A program made the translations under genes and the position numbers. Source: Paulinella micropora (lineage: Eukaryota > Cercozoa > Imbricatea > Euglyphida > Paulinellidae). Taken from it: a stretch of DNA of 64,000 nucleotides. Below the pieces are notes generated by a model that was not told where the DNA came from, made no database searches, and was given only the letters and a program-made list of their open reading frames with translations. This document shows, piece after piece, positions 47,009-57,854 of this stretch (position 1 is its first letter; each line of letters begins with the position of its first letter). The stretch is from assembly GCA_019918135.1 (NCBI GenBank), contig WBZZ01004195.1, positions 1 to 64,000 on the forward strand. The letters run 5' to 3'.

Positions 47009-48163
47009 ATGAGCCAAAAAGCCACGTCTAAATTTCTTGCTGAAGAAGAGATTGGTACCTGGCCCTTACAGCCGCATGCCGAATTGGAACAAAAACAGAC
47101 AACGTGGCTGCTATGGCTGCAACCGTTTCTGTCACGTGTCTATCCCGGGGTTACGCTGACTTGGGATGATCAATGTTTGACCAATCTCCGATTTTCAAGT
47201 AATAGCAAAAATCAGCCTGCTCTTTTGCAGGAGAGCGCTTTCGTAGCAGCCAAGCCCGTCGATGAAGATGGAGCGCCAGCTGTCCTGACTCGCGTGTTCC
47301 TAGATGTTCAAGAATGGTCGACGGCCGGGATGACGACTTGGGCAGGGATCTTGACGGCCGTGCAGGTGCTACTTCTAAACTTAAAAAAGAAGCTGTACCG
47401 CCTTAACAGCGAAAAGACGCTTGTAACGGCACGTTTGGAGCCCTCTTGGGACTCTGTGGTGAAGACGTTTGAGAATGAGCTGAGCTTTCAACACAGACCT
47501 GCAAGATATGTTGTGGACGTACGCTATTTGCCCAAGCTGCAATACAGTCTTTGGCCGCAGGAACTACCGCAGTTTCTTGCTGCGTGGCCAAAGTGTGAAG
47601 CGGTAATACGCGCCAAAATACTCACAAACCTTCGAGAGCGACAAGAGCTTGGCGAACCTAGTGATGCTATCCTAAAACAAGTGGCGCAATGGTGCCAGGA
47701 TGTAGCTAGCTCTACGCACGTAGAGCCACCGACTGACAAAGAAAGGCCAATTCTACGGAACATAAAAGCTAAGAAACACTGGGCAGGGAATGAAGAGCTG
47801 CTCAGAAAATTCGAAGGCGCCTTAGCCAAGATAAATGAGCTCCTGTGTATAACAGTTAATGAAAGCAAGGAACGGAGGGAGTCTGTCATTGCAGCGCTCA
47901 GCGAGTTCAGCTCTGAGGGCAATGGCAACGGTTGGTTGACCAAGGAGTACCCGGAATGGATTTTTGTAGCCTCGTATCGGCCAACTCATGCGCGCATACT
48001 CGACGAAGAACTTGTGTGCAAGGCCAAGCAGATGCTAAGGCAAAAGATGCCCGCTGAACAGCAGGAAGGAATCGACTGGTTGCTGCAGGAATACGACAGT
48101 ATCTGCGCAGAGGCTAGAATCTGTCCCAAATGCGGCAAGCTGATTCGTGAGCGACAAGTCTAA
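47009..48163 (+). CDS. Hypothetical protein with C-terminal CxxC, right copy
   Basis: Mirror of 22496-23650, 384 aa. Ser replaces Pro near the N-terminus (KATSKF). Converges on the Kelch gene with 78 bp between stops. Confidence 0.75.
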   Translation: MSQKATSKFLAEEEIGTWPLQPHAELEQKQTTWLLWLQPFLSRVYPGVTLTWDDQCLTNLRFSSNSKNQPALLQESAFVAAKPVDEDGAPAVLTRVFLDVQEWSTAGMTTWAGILTAVQVLLLNLKKKLYRLNSEKTLVTARLEPSWDSVVKTFENELSFQHRPARYVVDVRYLPKLQYSLWPQELPQFLAAWPKCEAVIRAKILTNLRERQELGEPSDAILKQVAQWCQDVASSTHVEPPTDKERPILRNIKAKKHWAGNEELLRKFEGALAKINELLCITVNESKERRESVIAALSEFSSEGNGNGWLTKEYPEWIFVASYRPTHARILDEELVCKAKQMLRQKMPAEQQEGIDWLLQEYDSICAEARICPKCGKLIRERQV

Positions 48164-48241
48164 CTATTAAACCCTGCTTGTGTTTTTATGAATAAAAAAA
48201 GGAAAAGTTATTAATAAAAAGGCTTTTGCAGCGTGACAATA

Positions 48242-50025
48242 TTATTCTTGACTTTCCCGTACTTCCGACCCACTGGTGCGGATGAGAGGGGCGGAGGGGA
48301 ACAACAAGCCAGGCGTAACGGTACAGTTGGCGAGGGAGCGCGCGAGCGGCAGGTTGGGGCACGAGTGCCAGGAGTTGCTTTCCGGGTCATTACACTCCAC
48401 TGACGCGAGAGGCACCCCGCGCGCGTTCGCACCGCCCAACACATAGATAAAGCCGCCCAACACAGCTGCGCAAGCGTCTTCACGGGCTTCCAGGAGGGGC
48501 GCCACTTCTTGCCAACTGTCGCGTGTAAGGTCGTAGCGCTCCACGGAAGACAGTACCCGCCCTACAAGGTCCCGTCCGGCAATGGCGTAAACACCGTGAC
48601 CTTCCAACACGGCGGCTGAGCAGCCCCACCTGGGGTTCGGAGGGCGGCGGCGGGGCTCCAGCGCTGAGTGGTTGGGTTGTAGCACTCCACTGAATCCAGA
48701 ATCTGATCGCCGGGGCCCTTGCCTCCAATTACGAAGAACCGCGCTTGGCTCCCGACACCCAGAACTGCCCCGCTCAGGTAGGCTCGCGCGTAGGCCATCG
48801 GTTGCATGTTTTCCCAACGGTTGGTCACACAGTCGTAGCGCGCCACGTTGGGCGTGATGGCGCCACGAGCGATTCCGCCCGCCATCAGGATGCTGTGTTC
48901 CTCGATAGAAGCTGCCACTGCGCCCAGCAAACCCAGCGTGTTGGGCAGGCTGTCCCCCTTGCCGAACCCAGCGCTGCAGTTTTCTCCTCCAGCCCGCGCT
49001 AGCGGGCTGGTGTAGAGACGTTCCATGGTGGGCACAGGGCGGTGGTCGGGACCCACGCCGCCTAACACATACAGTACACCGTCAACAGAGGCACACGCTG
49101 CGTGTGAGCGCGGCGTGAGGAGCCTGCAGCTTGCTTCCTTCCAGCCCAACCCACTAGCGCGGGCTAGAGGGGGCAGCATGGCCCCCGTGTAGAAGTGCAC
49201 GGTGTCTAGCAGAGCCCTTTGGCCGGGGACCCCGCCGAAGCCACCAAAGACGTACAGCGCCTGCGGCTCGGGCTGCAGGCGGGGCAGGATCTTTTTTTCG
49301 CGGATTACTTGGGCGAGGTCGGGTGTTTTTGAGATCTCTAGACAGGAGCTGACGTGTTCGGCTTCGACGTCGACGTCGACGTTGGCCTGGGAGCAGAGCG
49401 CCTGCAAGGCCTGCTTGTGCTGGCCGATCATTCTGCGCAGGGCGTAGAGTTGCTTACAGAGTTCCGCCTCCTGGTCGTCGGAGCTCGCGTCCATGCGCAA
49501 ACACAACGCCGCGGCCTCTTGCTCCAGCCCCTGCATGTCGTGTTGGCGCCGAGCGATCTGGTCTGCGACGCGCGCGCGGGCCTCGCTGCCGGCGTTCGCG
49601 AGTCCCGGCCAGCGCGAGCGCAGGCCTCGGAGCCTCAGTTGCAAACCCGGGGGGGCGGACTCAGCCAGCTGACGACGCGGGCTGGGCGGCTTGCCCCCCG
49701 GGCTCAGCGCGTTCTCTGCTGGCTGGTGTTCCAAGGTAAAGGAAAAAGCGTCGTCCTGCTCTGGTTGGGCCGGGGCAGAACCATAGCGGGCGTCAGGTAG
49801 CTGTGCCAGCTGGTTGATGATGCGCAGCAAGGATTCGTAGAGCTCCACGGCAGACGGGTTCACGACGACGAGCGGCGGCTGTGCAGGCTGCGGCAACAGC
49901 CGCGGGCAGGCCCCCTCCGCGGTGCCAGTGGGCCGGGGTTCTTCGTCCTCGTCTAAACTAGTGGAGCTCTGGAGGGCGACGGCGGCGAAGACAGGCGCGC
50001 GCTTGGCTCTCTTTCTTGGTGGCAT
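48242..50025 (-). pseudogene. Kelch-repeat protein, right copy, internal frameshift
   Basis: Mirror of 20634-22417 with the same frame loss near 48637. Two residues differ (AVALQSS against AVAPQSS, ENMQP against ENLQP). The 22-nt hairpin element is at 48989-49010. Confidence 0.8.
48989..49010. repeat. 22-nt hairpin element in Kelch gene (right)
   Basis: Mirror of 21649-21670, same 9-bp stem and 4-nt loop. Confidence 0.85.
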
Positions 50026-50069
50026 ATAGCTTTGCAGGGGAAAAGGCAACGGGAGCAAAAGGACCGAAC

Positions 50070-50155
50070 AGAAGCTGGGGGGGGGGGGGGCGAAGGAGGG
50101 GGGGGGGGGATTGGGAGAGGGAGAGAGAGGGGGGGGGCGCCCCCCCCCCCCAACT
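50070..50155. repeat. G/C-run hairpin region (right)
   Basis: Mirror of 20505-20590: two G10-13 runs followed by a G8-CG-C10 foldback at about 50130-50151. Run lengths differ between arms. Confidence 0.8.
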
Positions 50156-50248
50156 TTTTGTCTGTCCTCCTCTCCCTCTGCTTCCTACCCTGACTTGCTC
50201 ACTATTGTCTTTGTAAACAAGAAGACTGACGGTGTGTCAAGAGTTGGT

Positions 50249-50749
50249 ATGACGGACAAGCCAGCTGAGGATTGCAACAAATGCACAAAGCCATTTATCC
50301 CAGCCAAAGCGTTGGAGAAGCTTGTTCCCTACATCAATCCGCAGACTGGTTTCAATCCGGAGCAGGAGACGCCCAAGAGACACGTGATCGTAGGGGCGGG
50401 CGGAGGGGGTGACTTCCATGCTGCCCTGCTACGCGCCGTGATTGGCTACTTTCAGTCTAAGGAAGCTGATAATGCAAACAAGCATACATGGCTGACCCTG
50501 ACGGCTGGGTACTTGCCACAAGATTACATGAAAAATATGAAGAGTGGCTCGACAAAGAAGACGAGTGATGGCCCACCGGAATATGAGAGGGCTCCTCTGA
50601 CGGAGGAACAGGCAAAGAAATGGCTCAACAACCTCAAGCAGGCCGGCAAAGGCGCTCCGAACGACGCTGCGCCCTTCCAGATCATACCCCAAGCTCGTGC
50701 AGCTATGCAAAAATTGATTTCTGACGACTTTAAAAAGATGGTGCCTTAA
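50249..50749 (+). CDS. DUF1152-like protein, N-terminal part (right)
   Basis: Mirror of 19910-20410, 166 aa with the GAGGGGD loop. The stop is 20 bp before the C-terminal part, as on the left. Confidence 0.7.
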   Translation: MTDKPAEDCNKCTKPFIPAKALEKLVPYINPQTGFNPEQETPKRHVIVGAGGGGDFHAALLRAVIGYFQSKEADNANKHTWLTLTAGYLPQDYMKNMKSGSTKKTSDGPPEYERAPLTEEQAKKWLNNLKQAGKGAPNDAAPFQIIPQARAAMQKLISDDFKKMVP

Positions 50750-50769
50750 ACAAGGATGTTTCCGCTCAG

Positions 50770-51783
50770 ATGAAGAATTCATCCTTTGTGTACGGCTCCT
50801 TGATGCAGGAGGCGATTGCTTTGAGCGAAGCCAAGGAAGAGCTTAAGGGAGCAGGGGTTGTCATGCCAGAGGCCTGGATGTTCCCCTCGACCAAGAATTT
50901 TGGCGGTCAAGATTACGAGTCTATGGTCCGCGAGCTGTCTAGCTTTCTACAAGGAAAGTATCCCGCCGAGGAGGACTTCGATGTTACATTACTCGACGTT
51001 GGAGGCGACATTTTGAAGACCGACAGGAATGAACGGGATGTGTGCGTTCTGAAAGCCTTCCAAGAGATATACCAAGAGCGAAAGCTGCCGAATTTCAAGT
51101 CGCTGCGAGTAGAAGTGTATGGTCCAGGCTGCGACATGCACGCGCCCTCGCTGCGCGAGGCCAAGGCTGAGCTGGAAAGCTTTGTGACGAAAAATAAAGG
51201 AATTTCCAAGCGCGAGAGCGCAGCCTTAGCGCGTGGCTTTGCTCGGGGTGTGTTGGGTTTTAAGTTTATGGCAGACACACGAGAGCCAGGCAGAGCCAAC
51301 GACTGCTTTGCCGGAGCGGTAGAAACGTACAAGCAGGTCCGGACCAAGAACATTGCACCGGCTCGTGAGCAGGCTCATACAATAATGATGGAGTACATCG
51401 AACAGAAGCTACTGCAACGTCACGATGTCAAGGATGGCACGGGTAAGGCAGAGACGGTTAAGCGTGAGGTAAAAGCAAACGGGACAGGTGTACTGCAGCA
51501 ATTGAGTAGATGCTACGTCTTCAGCTTTGGAGGAGGGCGCAAAGAGTTTACCAAAGAGGAAAGGAAAACAAAATTCCCTTCATTCAATGGTAACCTGCCC
51601 TACAGGCCTGGGCGGGGCGGGATAAAGCACTATGTCTCAGGAGAAGAGTTCTATGATTTGTTCCCAACGCAGGAGGACTTTGACAGCACAGTACGTACTC
51701 TACAGAAATCAAGTGTGCCAGCATACGACGAGGTATCTTGCACCGCAACGTACACGCCGGCTGTACGTATAGACTTGGCTTGA
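50770..51783 (+). CDS. DUF1152-like protein, C-terminal part (right)
   Basis: Mirror of 18876-19889, 337 aa with 'DVGGDIL' and 'YGPGCDMH' blocks. One residue differs (KNIAPA against KNNAPA). Confidence 0.7.
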   Translation: MKNSSFVYGSLMQEAIALSEAKEELKGAGVVMPEAWMFPSTKNFGGQDYESMVRELSSFLQGKYPAEEDFDVTLLDVGGDILKTDRNERDVCVLKAFQEIYQERKLPNFKSLRVEVYGPGCDMHAPSLREAKAELESFVTKNKGISKRESAALARGFARGVLGFKFMADTREPGRANDCFAGAVETYKQVRTKNIAPAREQAHTIMMEYIEQKLLQRHDVKDGTGKAETVKREVKANGTGVLQQLSRCYVFSFGGGRKEFTKEERKTKFPSFNGNLPYRPGRGGIKHYVSGEEFYDLFPTQEDFDSTVRTLQKSSVPAYDEVSCTATYTPAVRIDLA

Positions 51784-52479
51784 TAAAGGAAAGTAGCAAG
51801 AGAAAGCAGGGGTACAAAAAAGTTTCGTTTAAATAATAAACAAATCTGGCCAAACAAACATTTTTTTAAAGATCAGCTATTGCTATTGCCAAACCTGACC
51901 GTGTGGAGGGAACGGGGAGGGAGTATGTTTGAATCTGGGGGCTGCGCTAAAAGCTCGTTTACTTAATGTCAATGAAAAACTGCCGACGTACGACCCTAAA
52001 CTTCCGGCCAATGCTCCAACTTTTTACACGATACATTAAGCTCGAGCTCCGGCATATTTTGAACAAAATAGCAGCTGCATGTTTTTCTAAAGTCTATTGT
52101 TTCTTTTTAATTAACTGAAACACGACTTGTTCATACAAGCGCAGAACGTGGCGCGTGCAGTCGGAGATTCCTGGCGTGTTCTGTCCCCAGTGCGCTAGAG
52201 TCTGCCCAAGCATGCTTAGGTGAGATCTGTAGGTCCCGCGAGCTTATATCAGAGATTCGGCGAAGAAACGTCATGTCTACAAAAAGAAGACAAAAACAAG
52301 GCAAGTGAGCTCAATAGAGACTTACAAGCGCAGTGCTCTTTTACTTTGAAATGTGACGTGTGTTCGGGGGGGGGGTAGAGGGGTCATATCAGGGGCTTGG
52401 TGGTGAGATGGGGGGGGGGGGAGCACCCCCCCCCCCCTCTATCGCGCGCGTGTGCCAGAGAAAAAGCTTTTTTGTAAAA
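51784..52479. other. Intergenic region with G/C-run hairpin (right)
   Basis: Mirror of 18175-18875. 'AAATAATAAACAAATC' follows the stop at 51783, and G/C runs occur near 52366-52440. No gene seen. Confidence 0.6.
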
Positions 52480-53256
52480 TCAAAGGGGGAGGGGTATACC
52501 TTTTGTTCCGCGTTTGTGCTTTCGCGCATGAGTGCGCGGCCGGGGGAAACGGGGAGGAGGGGGCGCTGGCCTGCTTCTCTGGGGGTTGCCTCTGTCTTTT
52601 TTCTTTTGTTTACCGAATTGTATGTGAATACCTTGGATGGTAGGTTTCTTTTTTGTCAGCCATGTACGAACCAGTGATAATAATCGTTGCAGAACACGGT
52701 CCTTGCTCAGAGTGTTGATTAGACAAGCTTGCGCCAAGTGGGTATAGTAAATGATTACCTCGTACGCGACAGAATCTACGTCTTTCAACCTCTGGATCGT
52801 AAAGGCTGCATACGATTCTCCCTTTTCTTTTTCGGACAAGACTATATATTTCTTGTGTATGCTCTTTTCTCTGCATGTCATTACTGATCGAATAAAAATC
52901 AGCTCTTTTAGACACCTTGTTGCCTCTTGTGCCGAAACAGCAGTGACCATATACTGAGCGCCCGGATGAGGGGGATTATCGGTTGCTGTAGAAAAGATAT
53001 GTTTTTTTATCTGCTCGTCCAGAGATCTCCATTTTTTCACAAACTCCTTCCCCAACCTGCTGGCACTCTCTTCAGATTCCGTGATTAAGAAGCTGCGTGC
53101 GGCGTCAGCGCCATTTACGCTCGAGTTGTTATTTTGGAGTCTTTGTCGAAGATACTCAATCACATCGAGTGTACTATTCTTCGCGCGGTCAACAATAAAC
53201 TTGCTTTTCTGTACCTCTTTGTAGCACATAACAGATTTCGTGCTTTGGTTTCCCAT
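52480..53256 (-). CDS. Putative N-myristoylated protein, right copy
   Basis: Mirror of 17398-18174, 258 aa beginning MGNQSTKS. Two residues differ (LVRTWL, KGIPL). Confidence 0.75.
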   Translation of the reverse strand: MGNQSTKSVMCYKEVQKSKFIVDRAKNSTLDVIEYLRQRLQNNNSSVNGADAARSFLITESEESASRLGKEFVKKWRSLDEQIKKHIFSTATDNPPHPGAQYMVTAVSAQEATRCLKELIFIRSVMTCREKSIHKKYIVLSEKEKGESYAAFTIQRLKDVDSVAYEVIIYYTHLAQACLINTLSKDRVLQRLLSLVRTWLTKKKPTIQGIHIQFGKQKKKDRGNPQRSRPAPPPPRFPRPRTHARKHKRGTKGIPLPL

Positions 53257-54515
53257 AGATTGGGCCGCACCAGTGTATGGGTGCCTGTTGTACCTGAGAC
53301 CTGCCCACTGGGGGGCACAAGAAAAAAACTGAAAAAAAATTGCTTTTCGTTCTTTAATAAAACTAACTACGAGGTTTTAATCTTGGCACCCCTGCTCCTT
53401 GAGCCCCTGGGCTCCGGGGAGGGAGAGGCGAGATTGGCAGAAAGGATCTTTGGATACAGAGGGGGGGGGGGTCGCTAAGGGGGGGCACCCCTCCCCTGCA
53501 AATTCGGGTCCGAAAAATGGGACGGGGGGGAGCGCCCCCCCCCCCTGGCATAGGCTCAGTGCCATCTGCGTAGTTTTGTGTTCAGTTCTGCCATATGCTC
53601 TTTGAGCCCCCCGGGCTCAGGGGGCGGTGGGGTAGAGGGGAAGGGAGGCACAAAACAAATTTAAAGGAGAGAGGGCCGGGGCGCGCTAAAAAATGTACAA
53701 AAAACAATTAATAAAAGAAATCCTTGACAAAGTTTTAATCTTTGCACTGAGAAGTAAGAGAGGGAGAGGGAAGGGGTAGGAGGGCGCGCCAAGAAAGCGT
53801 AATTTTTTTTTGAAAAAGCTCGACAAAGTCTTACACTTGACACTAAGAACTAGGAGCAACAGAGGGAAAAGGCAGAGGGGGAGGAAGCACGAATTGTCTC
53901 TAGTGCCCCGTCTGAAGAATCAGGAGCGGGGATGGGACTGTTGAGGGGGGCAGGGGCGCGCTACGAATATACAAAAAAGAAATAATAAAAAAACCCTGAC
54001 AAAGTTTTATTATTGGCACTGAGAACTAGGAGGGGCAGGGTAGTGGGAGAGGCACTGTTCTGTCTTAGTCCACCGTCTGAGAACTTGGGCAGGGGAAAGA
54101 GCCAAGAAAGTACAAAAAAAATGTCAATTAAAAAGTCTTGACAAGGGAGAAGGGAAGAGAGGGGGGGGGGCTTAGTGGAGGCGTTTCATGTATTTATTTT
54201 TTTTGTAGCTGCCGCGCCCTTCCCCTTCCCCGCTCCTTCCCTGCTCCTTGAGCCCCCCGGGCTCAGGGGAGGGAGAGGGGATGTTGGCAGAAAGGATCTG
54301 GGGGGGTACAGGGGGGGGGGTGCCCCGGCATGAACTCAGTGGCATCTGCTTAGTTTTATTTCAGTTCTGCTCCCTGCTCTCTGAGCCCCCCCGGGCTCAG
54401 GGGGTGGGGCGTCTAAGAATGCGCGGATTTTTTTATTAAAGCTCGACAAGAAATGTACAACAAAGGAATAATAAAAAAAATCATTGACAAGGTTTCGGTC
54501 TTTAATCTAACTAAC
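53257..54515. repeat. Non-coding repeat array (right)
   Basis: Mirror of 16131-17397: two copies of the hairpin module (about 53385-53630 and 54235-54405) separated by T-rich/A-rich units. It is about 8 bp shorter than the left array, mostly from homopolymer length differences. Confidence 0.75.
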
Positions 54516-54950
54516 TCAGCCCTCTGCGCCGGGGAGCTGTGCGCCAGCGGGCTCAGGGCTGTGTTGCGGCTCGAAGATGGGGGGGGTATTGCCAAAGATT
54601 GTGCGCAGCTGAGCCGTCGTCAGAAAGTGCACGTTGTGTTGGCTGTCAATCAGGCACGCCCTGCAGTTATTGTCCCGGGGGGAATCATGCTGGCCCTCGA
54701 GCCCCCCTGCCTTGTCCCCTCCAGCCCGCGCTAGCGGGCTGGGCGGGCTGGGCTGGCTGGGCGGGCTGGGGGTGAGCCACAAGAGATAGTCCGCGCTGAC
54801 CTGGCGGCAGATCCGCGCCATGCTTTTCGGAGCCAGCTCCACAGGGACCAACCGCGCCGTCTGCAAGGCCTCCCACCTTTCGCCCTCAATCATCAAAACA
54901 CGACCCCGACAAAACACCCTGTGGCTCGCATGGTGGTTGCATCTAATCAT
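54516..54950 (-). CDS. Hypothetical 144-aa protein, right copy
   Basis: Mirror of 15696-16130 with an identical protein. The alternative start is at 54893. Contains the 22-nt hairpin element at 54721-54742. Confidence 0.6.
   Translation of the reverse strand: MIRCNHHASHRVFCRGRVLMIEGERWEALQTARLVPVELAPKSMARICRQVSADYLLWLTPSPPSQPSPPSPLARAGGDKAGGLEGQHDSPRDNNCRACLIDSQHNVHFLTTAQLRTIFGNTPPIFEPQHSPEPAGAQLPGAEG
54721..54742. repeat. 22-nt hairpin element (right, 144-aa gene)
   Basis: Mirror of 15904-15925. Confidence 0.85.
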
Positions 54951-55177
54951 GTGACCTCTTTTTTCTGAGTTTCAAAAAAAGAAGAGCCCCTGCTCTGCCC
55001 TTGCATTTTTCTTCTTCTCTCGCCCCGCCCCTTGTTTCAGTTGTGCCCGGGATAGAGCACCCCCCCCCCAAAAAAAAGCAGAACAAAAGACGGGGAGGAG
55101 GGGGGGGGGAGGCGTGATTTCCAGGGCGCCTTCCCCCCTCACCGCGTGCCAGTGTAGGTCTAAATACAAAACATAGA

Positions 55178-55189
55178 GTAATATCTGTA
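55178..55189 (+). promoter_or_regulatory. Conserved ATATCT motif upstream of adhesin 4 (right)
   Basis: 'GTAATATCTGTA' lies 10 bases before ATG 55200, as in the left arm and in adhesin 1. Confidence 0.3.
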
Positions 55190-55199
55190 CGGCACGGAG

Positions 55200-57854
55200 A
55201 TGGGGCCGACAATGCGATTGAACCTAGTTCCAGGCAGTTTCTTAGGGTGGCCACGAGTATGGCTGGGGGCCCTGCTGCCACTGCTGTTGCATGCTGTTTG
55301 CCCGTCTGATCCCTCAGTGGCTACGCCCGGCGACTTGGTGCTGGAGCTGTCGGTGAGCGCGGAGGGCGATACCTGGACGCTGCCGGTCGCCGGCGCCAAC
55401 GGGGCCGTCGTGACTGGCAGTCGGCGCCGCACGGCGGCCAGTGGTGTCTGGGAGGTTTTTTGGGAGCAGGGCCAGGCTGCGCAGCAGTGCAGCGCGCTGC
55501 AGGGACCATGCAGCCACACCTTTGCCAACGGCGGCATGTTTTTAGTGGTCGTGCGCGGTCGGTTACCGGCGTGGGCTATGACTTCGGAGTGGCGGGCCCA
55601 GCACGGCGGCGGCCGGCGGGTAGCCTTGCGCAAGGTGCTGCAGTGGGGCGAGCTGCAACTCGCGGCCGAAACAGGAAAACACTTCTACAACGAGACGGAG
55701 TTGGAGTGGCTGCCGCCCCTGGACCAGCTGGACACGACGGGCCTGCAGAACCTAGCGTTCAGTTTCGCTGGGCTGTCGCGGGCTGCGTGCTTCGACGTGT
55801 CGGGGCTGCAGGTGCGCGCGTCGCTGACGAGCACGCGCGAGGCCTTCGCGGACTCGCCGTGCCTCAAGTTTGCCAACGTCACGAATTGGGATCTGTCAAG
55901 TGTGTTAGATACGACGTACATGTTCCGCGGCACACAGGCTACCGCGCTGCCCGGACTGAACAACTGGAATATGTCGCGGGTCGTGAACGCCAGCGGCATG
56001 TTCGCGAACGCGTCGCTGCTCAGGGGCGACCTGTCTCGCTGGAGCCCCAACAGCCTACAAGACGCCAGCGGCCTGCTGTCTGGCGCACCGGCGCTGGTGC
56101 AGGACCTGCGCGACTGGGCGGTAGCGCCCATGGGCCCACAGGCCACCGCGGCCTTCTGTGAGGGCCTGACACATGGGTCTGTGCTGCAGCAATCACAGGC
56201 ACCCCGCGCATGCATAGGTAGCTGGCCTTCTTCTTCGCAGAGTCAGTCTGGCTCAGCTTCGCGTTCCGTTTCACAGTCTCTGTCGAGATCGGTGTCAGCA
56301 ACCCGCTCGGTGTCCTTGTCTAAATCGCCATCCCTGTCAAGTTCAGCCTCGGTGACCCGCTCGGTGTCCTTGTCTAAATCGCCACCCCTGTCGAGCTCAG
56401 CCTCGGTGACCAGTTCGACGTCGCTGCCAGGGTCGACATCTCAGAGCATATTATCCGCGTCGCTGTCCAGCTCGGCGTCGCCGTCCAGCTCGGCGTCGTC
56501 GTCCAGCTCGGCGTCGCCGTCCAGCTCGGCGTCGCCGTCCAGCTCGGCGTCGTCGTCCAGCTCGGCGTCGCCGTCCAGCTCGGCGTCGCCGCCCAGCTCG
56601 GCGTCGCCGTCCAGCTCGGCGTCGCCGTCCAGCTCGGCGTCGCCGTCCAGCTCGGCGTCGCCGTCCAGTTCAGTGTCGGTGTCCAGCTCTGCGTCGTCGT
56701 CCAGCTCTGCGTCGCCGTCCAGCTCAGTGTCGGTGTCGAGCTCTGCGTCGCCGTCGAGCTCTGCGTCGTCGTCGGGCTCAGTGTCGGTGTCCAGCTCAGT
56801 GTCGCAGTCCAGCTCGGTGTCGCAGTCCAGCTCAGTGTCGCTGTCCAGCTCGGTGTCGTTGACCAGCTCGGTGTCGGTGTCCAGCTCAGTGTCGCTGTCC
56901 AGCTCGGTATCGGTGTCCAGCTCGGTGTCGCGGTCCAGCTCGGTGTCGTTGACCAGCTCAGTGTCGCTGTCCAGCTCAGTGTCGCTGTCCAGCTCTGTGT
57001 CGTTGACCAGCTCGGTGTCGCTGTCCAGCTCTGTGTCGTTGACCAGCTCGGTGTCGGTGTCCAGTTCGGTCACAGCTAGCATTTCGACTACGCGGTCCGT
57101 GACGCCTACGAATTCGGTGGCATTGGCAAATCTCAACGAATGCACCCGTCCTGACAATGGTGGCTGCGGGGTTAACGGGGTCTGCACCGATACCGTGGGC
57201 AGCTACACTTGCACCTGCAATGCCGGCTATACCCAGGCAGGCACGCGCACGCTCACGTCAACCAGCGGCCTGTACGGTTGGGTCGTGACCGTGAGCAGCG
57301 GGACCGCTAGCAATGCCAACTCTGCTACGGACAATATTGCCACCACGTACTGGACGTCGTCAACCAGCGGTACTTACGGCACAACCATCAGCAGCGGCAC
57401 TTGTGCCAACACCGCGACTTCGCCCGTCACCGTGGCGGACGACGGGACTAACTATGCAGGAGAGTACGTGCAAGTAAACCAGTCGCTAGGCAGCTACGCC
57501 AAGCTCTTGTCAGTGAGCGTGATCAGCACGTCGGGGGCTTGGTATCAAGCCCCTGTCGGTGGCTGCCCTATGAATGTTCAGTGCAGTAGGGGAGGCGCTG
57601 TGTCGCAATTGGCGGTGCTAGGCTCTGCAAACAGTGGTGCGAGCTGGACTTACCTAGGCACGAGCGGGACCTGGAGCAGCTGGAGCGCCGGCCAGACCCA
57701 AACCTTAAGCCTGACCCTAACTCAGGATTATAATGCTTACCGTTTCGTTGTGATCAGGAATTACCTAACCTACACCACCGCCGGAGCTATCTGTGACAAG
57801 TTTGCGTTTTTGGGCGACGTGCGAGTCACGCTGAACGTGCCTTTATGCGTGTGA
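55200..57854 (+). CDS. Modular secreted adhesin-like protein 4, right copy
   Basis: Mirror of 12790-15444, 884 aa and undisrupted: signal peptide, N-domain, DUF285-like repeats, Ser-rich stalk, calcium-binding EGF, discoidin-like end. One residue differs (LLSVSV against LLSVTV). The stalk length is the same in both arms, unlike adhesin 2. AATAAA at about 57872 probably ends the transcript. Confidence 0.88.
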   Translation: MGPTMRLNLVPGSFLGWPRVWLGALLPLLLHAVCPSDPSVATPGDLVLELSVSAEGDTWTLPVAGANGAVVTGSRRRTAASGVWEVFWEQGQAAQQCSALQGPCSHTFANGGMFLVVVRGRLPAWAMTSEWRAQHGGGRRVALRKVLQWGELQLAAETGKHFYNETELEWLPPLDQLDTTGLQNLAFSFAGLSRAACFDVSGLQVRASLTSTREAFADSPCLKFANVTNWDLSSVLDTTYMFRGTQATALPGLNNWNMSRVVNASGMFANASLLRGDLSRWSPNSLQDASGLLSGAPALVQDLRDWAVAPMGPQATAAFCEGLTHGSVLQQSQAPRACIGSWPSSSQSQSGSASRSVSQSLSRSVSATRSVSLSKSPSLSSSASVTRSVSLSKSPPLSSSASVTSSTSLPGSTSQSILSASLSSSASPSSSASSSSSASPSSSASPSSSASSSSSASPSSSASPPSSASPSSSASPSSSASPSSSASPSSSVSVSSSASSSSSASPSSSVSVSSSASPSSSASSSGSVSVSSSVSQSSSVSQSSSVSLSSSVSLTSSVSVSSSVSLSSSVSVSSSVSRSSSVSLTSSVSLSSSVSLSSSVSLTSSVSLSSSVSLTSSVSVSSSVTASISTTRSVTPTNSVALANLNECTRPDNGGCGVNGVCTDTVGSYTCTCNAGYTQAGTRTLTSTSGLYGWVVTVSSGTASNANSATDNIATTYWTSSTSGTYGTTISSGTCANTATSPVTVADDGTNYAGEYVQVNQSLGSYAKLLSVSVISTSGAWYQAPVGGCPMNVQCSRGGAVSQLAVLGSANSGASWTYLGTSGTWSSWSAGQTQTLSLTLTQDYNAYRFVVIRNYLTYTTAGAICDKFAFLGDVRVTLNVPLCV
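56215..57100. repeat. Ser-rich stalk repeats of adhesin 4 (right)
   Basis: 18-bp units encoding SSSASP then SSSVSL-type hexapeptides. The unit sequence is more homogeneous than in adhesin 2. Equivalent to about 13545-14430 in the left arm. Confidence 0.9.
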